DNA from: Beverwykella pulmonaria
Lineage: Eukaryota > Ascomycota > Dothideomycetes > Pleosporales > Melanommataceae
Direction of reading: 5' to 3'
Assembly (NCBI GenBank): GCA_001599595.1
Contig: BCHH01000002.1
Coordinates: 1,888,053-1,952,052 of the forward strand
Length of the DNA stretch: 64,000 nt
Shown one piece after another: positions 24,077 to 36,190 of this stretch (position 1 is its first letter; every line of letters starts with the position of its first letter). Under the pieces are notes generated by a model, which was given only the letters and a program-made list of their open reading frames with translations, had not been told where the DNA came from and made no database searches. The position numbers were made by a program, and so were the translations under genes.

Positions 24077-24762
24077 ATGGCTACTCAAAGCGTGCAATGC
24101 TTCGGCAAGAAGAAGACTGCGACTGGTATGCTGCTTCCGCCCTTCCCCAGCCTTCGATGACCGCGAATTGCTAACGAAGTTATCGCACAGCTGTCGCCCA
24201 CTGCAAGGTACACCCCCACCCGCACCCAATCTACGATCGCACGAGAAAGTGAGAGAGAAGGAGAACAATATGCTGAGCGTACATCTTCCAGGCTGGCAAA
24301 GGACTCGTCAAGGTCAACGGCAAGCCGCTCAACCTCGTCCAGCCCGAGATCCTGCGCTTTAAAGTCTACGAGCCCATCCTGATCCTCGGCGTTGATAAGT
24401 TCGGTACGGACCTCCGAAGCCCCTCAAGAAGCCCCTCGATCCCCTCAAATCCCCTCCCTTTGCCACACCTCAAACCGAATTCCCGGACATTGACCACTAA
24501 CGTGCCCCCAGCCGACGTCGACATCCGCGTGCGCGTCTCGGGTGGAGGCCACACCTCCCAAATCTACGCGATCCGTCAAGCCATTGCCAAATCCATCATT
24601 GCCTACTACCAGAAATACGTCGACGAGCACTCCAAGAACCAGCTGAAGCAGGCCCTGGTGCAGTACGACCGCACACTGCTGGTAGCCGACAACAGACGGT
24701 GCGAGCCCAAGAAGTTTGGCGGTCCCGGCGCCCGCGCGAGGTACCAAAAGTCTTACCGTTGA
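24077..24762 (+). CDS. rps16: 40S ribosomal protein S16 (uS9)
   Basis: Exons are 24077-24125, 24191-24207, 24292-24403 and 24512-24762, giving 142 aa, very close to the 143 aa of yeast S16. All junctions are GT-AG and in phase. The second exon is only 17 nt and encodes AVAHCK up to the lysine. Recognisable sequence includes [16 protein letters not shown] near the start, [32 protein letters not shown], and the uS9 C-terminus ending RYQKSYR, whose basic tail reaches the ribosomal P site. Codons are C-ending and biased, as expected for a highly expressed gene. Confidence 0.97.
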
Positions 24763-25419
24763 ACTGTTCCGATCGGGAGGGGGAAATTGGAGAGAATGGT
24801 GGAACAGTGTTTATCGTGGGCTTTTTCCATGGCTGGGGCGATTTCGAGATTCTCTCATGGGGGCGCGCTGCTGGGTAAAAGGGCCGCTGCTTGAATGGAA
24901 CTCGGGCATTGTGACAATACGATAAAATGAATACATTGGTTGCGAGGCACAACAAGCTTCTGACCGGACACCAAAACAGTCGTGAAGGGTTGTTGTGAAT
25001 GCACGGTTTACAAGCTGACTCAAATACAACAAAATGCAACAAAATGCAGTCAGGTTTGTTGTGACGCTTTCAGGTGTCATTCATCTGTCCCGTGATGGTG
25101 TATACAGCTGCGATGCAACGCGAGGTTGGACCCAACATCAGGAGCAGTTTCGTTGCAAGGCATAGCGTGCTTTGAACGCACATAAGGCATACTGTGAGCT
25201 CAAGAAATTGCGTCTTGGATGCTCTTGATTTATACGACTGATTTCAACTGAAAGCATGCCACCCTCACTCCATCGCTTGCAGGCCATTATAAAAAACATA
25301 CACTCAAAATCTTTCTTCCACCCAGCTTGACGACAAAGCCGCTAAAAATGATATCAACCGTGTCGTTCCCACTCTATTTCACCACCAGGAATCCCCGCGC
25401 CAATCATTCATCCCGCCAA
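24763..25419. other. intergenic region between convergent genes
   Basis: This holds the rps16 3' UTR and the 3' end of the ChAPs gene. A near-direct repeat of ACAAAATGCA occurs around 25027-25048. No gene is supported. Confidence 0.5.
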
Positions 25420-27894
25420 TCAGCCATCACTCCCACTGCTCCTGAAAGCCGCACACAATGCCGCGTACTGATGCGTAAGATCGAGAACGTGCTGAGGTAG
25501 ACTCGTTCCTTGGATGATACTGCGGATCTTTACAGCGCCTTCTTCTTCGATGAGCTTGCGGATGGTGTATAGCAGCGAAGGCGAAAACTGCAGCATGGTT
25601 AGCACCGACGTTGATACAATACAGGAGAAGAGACATGCCTCAGAGTACCACCTGTACTGCCACGTAACAAGCCTGATTAACGCTCCACACACGTCCCTCA
25701 CATTGTGTTTATCCTCGCTAAGCTTCAGCACGCCGCGCATCGCCTTGGGACTGAACTTGATCTGCAGACAGCTCTCATACGCCTCGACCGCCTCGTCAAC
25801 ATGGTGTAAGCGTTCTGCAAGCTCGCCAAGGATCTCCCATTCTTCGGCTGACTTCTTGTACAGGAGTTGCTGCTGTCGGTATTGCGCCATCTCCGTGCGC
25901 CAGATGGTATACACGCGGAGGTCTTCGTACAGGACCATGAAGAGGTTGTCGAGCCAACGCTCGCAGAGTCGCTTGTTTTGGAAGTGAGTGTAGTTGGCAT
26001 TTTGGTCCGGCTGTCGACGTTAGCTTACAACGTTCCATAAACTGAAGTACTCCCAACTCACCTCATCACTGCCAGCCTTGACGGTTTCCGATGCCACTGT
26101 GTGCCCTGGCTTTTCTATGGAAGTGCCTGCGGCCACAGTCGCAGGGGGTTCTCCATCTGTAGTTCCTTCCGATTCTGACGTCTCTTCCGCCTCGCCGTGT
26201 CCATTGGTTTTGGGGGTCGGGCTGGGAGATCGCAGGGCTGTTGTGCTGGCCGTGCGAGAATGGGGTTGGTGCGAGATTGTTTGTTTTTCGTGTCGATACT
26301 CTTCCTCCATGACAAACACTTGACTGCGTATCCGGAGCAGCTGGTCCCATCCAATTTTTTTGGTGATCTCGGTCAGTATGAAATAGGCTTTTAGGAATGT
26401 GCCTTTGAATCCTGCGGCATGTAGTTTCCGTAGCGTGGGATGGACGAGCTCGATATCGTCGACATTGCTGTCTTCGATCTCGTCGCAGATGGCCTCGGGC
26501 ATGATCGGAAGAAACACCTTCTGGGGTTCAGGCATTCGGGGCGCGTCCTTGTCCTGATATGTGAACATGGGACACGAGTTGAGCGTCAGCAGGGCAAGGT
26601 CCCATTGCTCAAGGCTGACATAGACCTCAGCCAACCTTGCCCATGTTCCAAACTCGCTCGGTGCAGATACTACGCTTCTCTTAGCAATCTCGAGGGCCAG
26701 ATCGCTGCGGCCTTTTTTGTTGCAAAAGTCGGCTTGGCAATCTAGTAATGAGTAGTCCATGGGTAGCTCCTGGATAGCTTCATGCAGCAGCTCGACGGCC
26801 TTCACTTCCTCGTCCGCTTCGATGTACACACGCGCCAGCAGCGATGAGATTTCAGGGTCGCGAGTTCGCAGCTTCTCGAATAAGTTGATACCCGAAGCGT
26901 ATCTGCCGGTGGTGTGAATGTAGCTTAATAGTCCCGTGGTGAGGTGGTTCGAGACGAGGTTGGGTACTTGGATCTCGGGGTCTGATCCCAACTGCCAGCC
27001 TGAGACGGTTAGCAAGCTGCGTCTGAAGCCGTCCGAGAGAGGGAATACCATTGAAGAACAAGCGCTCGGCGGCGTCGAGGAATTTGTGTTCACTCTCGGT
27101 GCTCGTGATGGGATTGAACCTCCGTACGCCGACGATTTTCTTGATTGTGTCGCCTGATCCGTCATCGGCATACGAATAAGCACGGAGGACGCTGCAAAGA
27201 TACGTCTCGAGCCACAGCTCGTCTGTTGCTACCCGTTTGTCGCCGCGCTCGTCGATACAGTAGCTCTCCACGGTGCCTGGAATGTAGACCTGGACACGCA
27301 TGTCCAGCCGCGAAAAGGCATTGTAGCAGCTACCTTGTTAGCAGAGCGCCGTCTGGCTGGGGGGTCGGCCGCGTACCAGTATATGCCCGATATGACCTTG
27401 TGCTGTTTGTCGTGGGGAGAGTACGTCAGGGTGTTTATGTAGGCGGCTAAGCTCGCGGACGACGAGGCATCTATGCCCGAGACATGGTGGTAGACTCCAA
27501 CCTAGGTTCCCAGTTTAGCATTCCTCCACACACACATCTGGGGCCCGCGGCGAGGGGTGGGGAGCGGGGCAGCTCGGACCTGTTTCGTGGTGGACTTGAT
27601 GGGCTGCTTGATGAGGTGGACTAGATCGGGGGGGCCCAGCTCTCGCAGCGACTGGAGAGACTCGGCGCGGGCTTCAATGGCGGAGTGGAGCTCGTCCTCG
27701 TAGATTCTGCATACGCTGGGTCAGTGTGCGGCACGGCGAGATGGGCTGGACTGCACGGCGGCCGGACGCAGCTGCGCACTCGTGGGACGCCGTAGCAGAG
27801 CGCTGTGCGCGTGGGTCGGGCCCGAGTCTGGGGGTTCTGGGGGGACGCGAAAGAAAGTGGAGGCATACTCAGGAACAGCAGGAGCCGTTACCAT
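25420..27894 (-). CDS. Chs5-Arf1-binding protein (ChAPs family, Bud7/Bch1-like)
   Basis: Minus-strand exons: 27894-27869, 27706-27580, 27501-27377, 27329-27049, 26999-26062, 26010-25639 and 25587-25420, giving 678 aa. The protein reads EIYEDELHSAIEARAESLQ, then GVYHHVSGIDASSSASLAAY, CCYNAFSRLDMRVQVYIPG, and a TPR-like region (for example NLFEKLRTRDPEISSLLARVY). A Ser/Pro-rich insert lies near 390-440. This matches the ChAPs family (Chs6, Bud7, Bch1, Bch2). With Chs5 and Arf1 they form exomer, the coat that exports chitin synthase and other cargo from the trans-Golgi. Filamentous fungi usually have a single such gene. The last intron (25588-25638) is GC-AG, 51 nt and stop-free, so an ORF caller would add 17 false residues. 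The first exon and the CCYN junction are the least certain parts. Confidence 0.87.
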
Positions 27895-28307
27895 GGCTTG
27901 ATCGGTGCCGATGCGCGGCGAGGGAGAGCTTCAGCAGCAGTGGACAGGCTGGCAGGGCCGGCGCATGCGGGTGAGGGGGGCAGGCAATTGGGCTCCGGGG
28001 CGATGCGCGTCGTGGGCGTACTGTGTGAGGTTCCTGAGGGTGTGGCTTCGACATTTGATCCCGCAAGCTCCACGCCGCGCTGCGCTCGGACCACCGGCCT
28101 CTGCTTGCACGGGCGCGCATCGCTCCATCCTCGTCACTTCGTTCAGGGCAATGCACGACATCCTCGACATTCACCGCACGGCGCGTCCGCCCACGCGTGA
28201 ACACCTCCCCATGGCCGCCTCTCTCGTCTGCACTGCACCCTAAATGCCACTACCCTCTGTTCCTACCCGGCGCCCACCACCTGCGCTGTACCACGAAAGC
28301 CGCTGCC
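27895..28307. promoter_or_regulatory. divergent promoter between the ChAPs gene and hir3
   Basis: The 413 bp between two outward-facing start codons must carry both promoters. It is GC-rich. The long frames on both strands here are compositional artefacts. Confidence 0.55.
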
Positions 28308-31300
28308 ATGGTGCGTTTCAAGCTTCCACTTCTCCACCAAGCTTCCATCCTGCCAGGCCCATCCCGAATTGTCTAGCTAACCCCCGCCGCCCATGCAGTC
28401 TACCTTCAAAGCGCTCAACGTTGAGTCGGACAACGAGTCCGAAGACGAAATCGACAACACCAAAGAGATCCAGATCGAGGAAGCGCTGAAACTCTACCAA
28501 ACGGCCCTCAAGTTCCACTCCGAGGGCCCGCCGTCCTTTGAGAAGGCTGTCGATGCATACAAGGCTCTGTTCGACTCCGAGATCTTCAAATATACGGAGT
28601 CCCTCTCCGAATTCAAGCGCCACGAGCTGTTCGGCGAGAGCTTGGTGTTTGATAGCATCCTCCAAGATGACTTCGATGCGGGCCCCGTCCAGCTGGCCGG
28701 CGCAAACGAAAGCGCCCCGAACACTCTACCTCAGATCCTCCATCTGTCGTACAAGAACCATGGCCAGTTCATGCTCGAAACGATGCAGTACTGGCTCCGC
28801 CAGCATGGCCAGATCCCCATGCCCGAGGCCCAGGCCCACATCGTCGGCGCGCTGGCCTACTTCGCCGAGGCCCTGGACAAGGAGGACACGGATCTGGACC
28901 TATGGATCCGCACGGCGTCGGTAGCCGCCCAAATTGGAAGCCAGCGCATCACCAGATTCTGCCTCGAGGCCGTCCTGGACGGGGATGACGAAATGGTCGA
29001 CAGCATACTTCGCCTTCCTGGGCTCGAGGAGGGCTTTGCCGGACAACAGCTGAGAGATTTAGTCGGCAAACTCGAAGACACTCTTTCTCTCATGCAGGCA
29101 CCCTTGTCTTCGATGAAGCGCAAAAAGTTTTCCGAAGCCCTGAAGAAAAGATTGAACCCATATCCTTCCGCCCCTCTTCCATCCGAGTATACCACCATAC
29201 ACAATTCAATCCATATTGCTCCACCACCGGATCCCATTGTTCTGAACCCTGCCAAATGGGACTGGGCGGGTGTGGGGGAAGCCATTCTGCTTCACAATCA
29301 GGCAGAAAAGGAAGGGTATATAGAAATACCTGCCGGATGTAGTTTCGCTATCAACATTCCACCGAATGCTAGTATGGAAGAGCGCGATGAAGCCAATGGT
29401 GCGCCTGCAGAAGATGTCGTAATGGTTGCGCCACAGGAAGAATCACCACCGCCTCAAGAAACTGAACCAGCTGTTGCAGCTGCTGAGGTGGACGGCCCTG
29501 CTGGAAAGGACGTAGAAGACACCCCAACAGAAGATCAAGACAAGAGCACATCTGCGAAGAATGATGACGTAGGTTCGGCAACGCCCCAAGATTCGGCACC
29601 GACCCAATCGCGGAAACGGTCCACAGACTCTGCCGGTCTTACAGAAACTGCCGAAGGGGGCCGTCTCCGCAGCAAACGCATCCGGGGCCGTGATAGAACT
29701 ACGGAATCGAGCACGGCCGTCGAGAGCGCCGGTCCCGACCTGTCCAAGCAGCTGGAAGACCAGCTTTGGCCTTTCGTTCATGCAGACCAATGTCTGTCGG
29801 AGGTAGTCAACGAGATGTTTGCAAAATTGGGCGTGAAGGGACTAGGCTCTCCGCAGAAGCTACGCGACCTTGTTTCGAGCCCCCATTCCGACGCGTTGGA
29901 CTTGGAGAGCATCGATAAGACTGCATGCGACATGTTCACGGGTTTGCAGTTCGGTGGTCCGATGATTGCGACAGTCCTCCTCAACGCTGAACCTGTCAAT
30001 GTGGGCGGCATGTCGCGAGATGCTGGATTGAACGCCTTTCTGGGTTATTCCAAGTCTAGTACATCACAGGCGTGTGCGAAGCCGATTTTAACGACTGAAC
30101 GACTGAGCAAATTTGCACAATATGCCAATAACGAGTGGCTCTCTCTAAAAGAAGTTGCATTTGCTTGGCTGGAGACACTACTCCTTCCCGGTTCAATCCC
30201 CTGTCCAAAGGACCATCAGCAAGACAGCAGGTCTAGCTATATGTGTTACCGATGGGCCGATGATCTTAAGAAGCATCTAGTCAACATCATTATACACTTT
30301 GACGACTACATTTACGAACGACTGGTCGATCGCGTTTCAAAACTCGATACGAACATACTGGAGGCCCGATCACAATCCAACCAGTACCAATTATCCAACT
30401 ACGACACCTCGCAGATCGAAATCGTAGAGACGCTATTCGAATTACACCTGGATGTCTACTCTCTGATCAAACAACCCAGCAGCGGTATCAACTCAATCAC
30501 GCAGATCATGCAGCAAGATCGGCTGCAAAGGTGGTCTACCCTTGCACGGGATGTAATGCAGTTGCGATCATATTGCAGGTTAGACACATCTCTGGACGAT
30601 CTAGCCTTACGCCACATCTGGGCATCTGTGTTCCAAATGAATGTCAACGACGAGATTCAACCCGAGCACATTATCTACGCCATGGCAGAGCTCAAGTCTG
30701 TTTTTGAGTCTTTAGACGGAAAGGTAATAGAGGTGCAGAACAATGCAATCATGCCAGAATTGTCGGCTGCGGCCGTGGATCGCGAAATTGCCCGAATCAG
30801 CATGAAGGACTTCTTTTTAAGGGTCTTCGATCAGGACGAGAAAGACCCCGTTGCAGTCATTGAAAGCTTGGAGCCAATCCTTGAGCCAGTTCCAAAGATC
30901 GAACAAGACATGGATGTAGCAGGAAAGGATGAGGACCACATCGATTCCCAGAGTTCTTCTACACCTGGCCTATCTGCAGACCGTTCGGCAGACATAGAAA
31001 TGAGGCGGTTCCTCGACACAGCGGCTGTTTCCCTGAGACTTTCACTCTGGCAACGCTTGCGGGATGCCTATGAAGCCATCGAGTATGCGCCCAAGATTCT
31101 GACGTGTGATCTACGGAGCATCGAGACAATCGTAGGGGACTTGAAGTCATCGGCGTACAAAGACTGCTTAGAGCCGGAACGACACAGCAAATTGTTCAGC
31201 GGACTCCGCACAATCGACGGAATGATCGTGAAGATTCTAGAGATGATCAGGAACGACAAGGCCGCTTTCGACTGTCTGTCATTCGAGCACCTGCAGACAT

Positions 31301-34275
31301 CCATGACAACAATATTTGAAATACTTCACATTTTGTCTGCCGCAAACATCTTTGCCGACATGCTGCGTGTAGGACAGTACAATTTGACTAAGCTCGACGG
31401 TCTTCAGCAGGGTTCCTTCCTTGCGGTCATGACGAAGCTACACGACATGCAACTACGGGCATGGATTCTCCAATACCATCTTTTAAAGGAAGGCATCTCA
31501 CAAGATTCAAGTGCGTTCGCCACTCCTACCGACGACCAATTCGAGTTCCTCCGGCACGTTCACCATGCAACAGGCGTGCGAGGGTTCTGCCACCTGGCCG
31601 GGCGACAGTTTCTCAGACTGGCAAAAGACGAGATTCTTCGCTTGGAAAACGTCAGTGATGGTAACAACCGCGACAACGAGCTCTCACAAGTGTTGTACGA
31701 TCTTTATGGGTTGAAAATGTTCACCGATCCTCTCGACTGCCAGGAATTCGGCTCTGCTCCTGATCTTCTGGATAAGAAAACGGCGACGCAACTTTTGCCA
31801 TTTATTCTATCTCAGGCAGAGAGGATTAACATTAAAGATCTCCCAAAAACAGACCTCAAAGTGACCATTGATAAAGTTCACGGAGCTCTTGGCCGGCCAA
31901 AGACAAACGAGGACATCTCTTTGAACCGCAAAGTCCTCACGAGTTATTTCAAATCACCAATAAATCCAATTTCTCTGTTCACCTGCCTCAAAGGTCTCGG
32001 TTCGCTTTCTACGAAGCAGATCCCTGCCGAGGCAGCGCTCGCAGCATCAAAGGGATGGCATTTTCTGATGGGCAATATCGCGCTGAACAAATTTCGATCT
32101 CAGAAGAGACTTACCCAGGGGCCAACAGAAGATCTCAACTTCGCTCAGGCCTTCTTCCTGCAAGACTTGGAATACTCTGTGGAGCGGTGGGAGACTTGGT
32201 ACCGTTTAGCCCAAGCAAATGACACTCAGCTCGAAGAGTCAGTTTCGTGGAGTGCCGACAAAATGAACAGCAGCAGTGTGGAACTAATCCACTACCAACG
32301 AGCTGCTATCAATTGCTATACAATGGCGGTCGCCTGTGCCGTTCGCGACCCGAGTGTCGGACTTCAAGACGTGGTCAAGGTATCCCAAATGTACACGGAT
32401 TTCGGAAATCGCGTTTACGCTTCGTCAAGAGAGCCGTTCAACATGACCGCCTTCAATCTTCGGGAGGCCGAGCAGAAGTACTATAGTGGTGCTATCATCT
32501 ATCAGCAAGTTCCATTCAGTCCCCTGGCCGTTTACACTGCTTGGAAATTTGCCAGTGTCTTGTTCAAACGAGCAATTACTGGCCAACCAGACAAATGGTG
32601 GAACTACTACATGCTCGGTAAGTGCTTATGGAAGATGTACTGCACAAACGCAGACGCTGCTCTTTCATCTGCTTCTCGCGGAGAGCCTTTCCAACCAACA
32701 AAGGGTCCGGCTTGGGAGGAAGTAGTAGATGCCTTCATCAGTGCCATTGAAACCCTACCAGAGAAAAGAGAACGTGGCCGCGAACCTGTTTTGGAGCCTC
32801 ATTATAAGCTCGTGTCTATCGCCCATAAGCTGTTCCAACGGAAGGCAATCGATTACGAACAGGGAGAGCGCATGCTGCTCCACACCTCATATTCCCAGAA
32901 CATCGGCGGCCCTGAAAATTCAGATGATTGGGAGAGGTACATTCTTGCTGTGCTCAAAGCACTTCGAGCAGCAGACAAATCAAGCTGGCACCATAGGATA
33001 ATCGCCCGCTCTGCTCATGTCATATACGACGACTCGAACGATATGATGGTGGCACACGGCGCGAAGCATGAGCTGACACAACAAATGTTCACCAAAACCA
33101 TGACCGTGCAAGTCTGGAAACCAGAGCATGAACGACCTGGCCGACACTTTGTGTATACATCACGCTACACAAAGTTCTTTGTTCATCTCTTAGATCAGAC
33201 TGGGGACAAAGCAAACCTCGAAGCCTTGGCAAAACGCGTGCGGAGAAAACAGACCGACTTTTTTGAGCACTCGAAACTCTGGCAAGAATTGTGTCTGCGA
33301 TACTTGAAGTTTTTGCGCCGAGTAGGCAAGATTCCTGACGGTCACGAGGATGCTGCCTTCAAGGCTATCAACCATGACGAATTCTCGGTGCAAGCTATGC
33401 GACTGGAGGCTTGGTGTCAGGACCCTAGCACTCAGCATCCCGTACTGGATGTTTTACGCGATGTCATCGAATTAAAGCGCCTGAACAACGGTCTTATGAA
33501 AGCACTCCTCATCGATGATCTAATCGGAGACACGTACGCTCTATTGTATACTACAGTTGGTCCTACTCTCTCTCCCTTACCCTCGGAGCAGCCGCCACAG
33601 CCTCCCCAACAACTGCAAACTGGCCCATCTCCACCAATACAACATCCCGCGGGCATGGTACCTGTTTCATCACTGATGAATGCACAAGTCGATGGCACCC
33701 CAGAAGGACCAACCAATCCAAACACGCCATTCAGCATGTACCAATCAAGCCAGCCTATCCAAAGTCAACAGCCGGATCCCGTCCCCCGCTCCCGTGCCAA
33801 GACCGTCGGACGTCGTGAGATCCAGCGCAAGGCAGAAGCATGTGCTGCGAAGCCCGTGAGCGTCGCCGTTCCAGCACCCACCACAATGCCAATTCGATCA
33901 CCTCCAATGGGTGCTCATACTCAAATTCCTTTACCTTCTCAACCATCACCCGAGAAAGTATCGTACGAGACCATGGCTGGTCACCCAGGCGAACAACTCC
34001 AAGTTCCTAACAGTGGGACCGTGACTGCTGCTGCCAGCGTCACGAATGCGGAGAGCAACGGCAGTGTTCCGGGCTCGGTGCACGACAGCGCGGATGACGA
34101 AAGCGAACTTAGTGAGCTCGACGAGTCAGAGGTCCAGGAGATTGCTCAGGAGATCAGAAATGTGCATGCCGGGCAGGGACGTCAAGGAGATAATTTGGCT
34201 GCCAAACCATTCTTTCCAAACTTGATGGCTAACAAAGAGAATACGGAGTCCAGTACGCCGGCGAGCAGTACGTGA
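28308..34275 (+). CDS. hir3: histone transcription regulator Hir3 (HIR histone chaperone subunit)
   Basis: The main exon 28399-34275 is open for 1,958 codons. I propose a first exon of only the ATG at 28308-28310, in GCCATGG. A GTGCGT donor follows directly and the intron ends with CTAAC and CATGCAG. This yields 1,959 aa starting MSTFKALNVESDNESEDE. Without it, the in-frame ATG at 28393 gives MQSTFKAL. TPR-like repeats start near residue 30 (EALKLYQTALKFHSEGP). An acidic/Ser-rich linker lies near 330-440. The long helical body follows, and the tail after about 1720 is Pro/Gln-rich with an acidic DDESELSELDESE patch. Hir3 (human CABIN1) is the scaffold of the HIR complex, which deposits H3-H4 independently of replication and represses histone genes. 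Confidence 0.9.
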
Positions 34276-35525
34276 GGCGAGTGCCGATTTTGTAGCTGGA
34301 ATCTGATGCCAGGTGAACGGTGTATCGGTAAAAGTCCTCATTTGCATCATTTCAATTTTTGTGGGCTTTTAATGGGATCGATTACGGTGTGGCATTGTTT
34401 GGGGTTCTAGGTGTTTGGTTCGAGATCTTTCTTTGTTTATTATTTTTCAAGGCATGTAGAATAGTGGAGTATGGTCGGAAATCAATCGCCAAATGGCGTA
34501 TCCAAGGCCATCAGGGGCAGCCAGGATACTTTCTCTCTTATATTTCTCTAGATACCCTTCTCTTTAGGGCTAGGTTGCTCATAGATAGATAATTCATGGC
34601 TCTGAAAACCTAGCCTGCTGGTGTTGCCGGTTGAGAATGTAAGTGTGAACAAAGGAACTAATGAGAAGAACAAGGGAGATGAAGGTGGGAAAGGGGAGGA
34701 CATAAGACTTGTTTGCTGAAAGGTCATGCTCGAAAGGTCATGCTCTAGGGTCTTCTATCAGTTGCCTCTACATATATTTGATACCATGTGAACGTCCAAA
34801 CCGCCGTTATCACCCATCGCGACCTCGATTGCTTCCGGTTCGCGCCGCCGAAAAGTCTATCCCAATCATTATATCTGCTCATTGGGTCTCTTCGGCAAGC
34901 TTTCCGATTGTGCGACTCCAGCCGTCGCAATCATGTGTATTCAGACCGACTTCCCAAACCGTCGACGTCTGTCATACATCACACTCGATCCTACGCTGCT
35001 CGTTTGCTTCGAAAAACTTTTCTCTCAGTAAATTCTGCAGCTCATGGGCGCTCTTCAGCAAAGTTTGCGTGTCGCCTCATTTCCATATCGAGTAATTCTT
35101 GCAAAAGTAGTAGTCACTTGCAATGAGCATGCAGCATCAGCTTCTCTAAAGCAAATTTCTCTCTGCTCACACTCTCTTCGCAGCAAACCGTGCGCAAGAC
35201 CAGCAAGAATCTGGCCTCGCGTAGGTCCATTCACCCTGATTTCCCAATCCGGCAATAGTAAGTTGGAGCAGTCACCTCTGATTAGCCACGCGAAGCAACG
35301 GTCACCTGCAATTGGACACGCCCTGTAAGCGAGAAAAAAGAGCGAGAGGTTAAACTACGGCGAGGGTGGATAAGATTTCAGCGTCTGCGAAGTTCAACTA
35401 GACATCAACTTCGACTGATATAGAAGTTCGCTAGGCAACTTCTTCACCTTCTAACTCTTTAACTCTAATTCATCAAGTATATACACCATCCAATTGTGTT
35501 TACAAGCGTCTCAACGCTATACAGC
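34276..35525. other. 1.25-kb intergenic region
   Basis: The 5' part is the hir3 3' UTR. The 3' part, rich in CT and ending in a CTCTTTAACTCTAATTC-type leader, is the likely promoter and 5' UTR of the next gene. An imperfect direct repeat (GTCACCTCTGATTAGCCACGC and GTCACCTGCAATTGGACACGC) lies at about 35270-35325. No gene is supported. Confidence 0.45.
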
Positions 35526-36190
35526 ATGTCCTCGAGCAGCAATCTGCCTCCTCCTCATGGTCGTGGCAACGACTTCGGCCGCTCCCACATATCCTCCGAC
35601 GAGTCAGACGCTGTTCCGCCGGGCGACAACGGTAGCACTCCCCGGAAGGCGCAGTGGTCTCTCGCCATGGAACGAAACTCGACGGACGAGAAAACCTACG
35701 TCGTCTATCACCTCGGCGTCAACCGCTGGGTCCGTACGGTCGCGTATGAAGCCTGCACGTACGCCGTCGACGGGTACGCTATTCTTGATGGCTACCACTA
35801 CAAGTTAAATCCGCCAGGTCAGTGGGCCCAAGCTATTCTAGCTGCCAGCGCGCTTTCTAGCGAGCCGTTTGAGCGGCAGAACGCCGAGATCGAGGACATT
35901 GAGAATGCACTCATCGGTAAGAACGACGCCAGGTACCCGGACTCGCCGAAGTCGAAGTCGGGTAGGTGAAAGCCACTGGAAATCTCTTAGGTTTCACTCG
36001 CTCTAACATATAATCATTTAGGTTCCGCAAGCTCTCCCAAAGGCAAAGGACCCCAAGACCCAACAGGGTACGGGATCAAGTCACCGAACGGCAAATCGCT
36101 CCATGGCAAGTCACTGTTCAGCTCTCGTGAGTCTTTTTCTTTACACTCCTTCCTCTGTCTTACACTAATATGGTAAAAGGCAACAAGTAG
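35526..36190 (+). CDS. small protein of unknown function
   Basis: Proposed exons are 35526-35961, 36022-36126 and 36180-36190, giving 183 aa. Introns have GTAGGT and GTGAGT donors and phases agree (1 and 1). I do not recognise it. The start MSSSSNLPPPHGRGNDFG was preferred over an in-frame ATG ten codons upstream. The N-terminal 45 residues are Ser/Pro/Gly-rich. A compact middle follows (TYVVYHLGVNRWVRTVAYE, then DGYAILDGYHYKLNPPGQW). The acidic helix QNAEIEDIENALIGKND and a Gly/Lys/Ser tail end the protein. There is no signal peptide or membrane segment. The third exon encodes only the last three residues; without that splice, exon 2 runs on for 16 codons. It could be lineage-restricted. Confidence 0.5.

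Noticed and set aside
27621..28204. Long frames on both strands between the ChAPs gene and hir3
   Set aside because: They are GC-driven shadows over the first ChAPs introns and the shared promoter.
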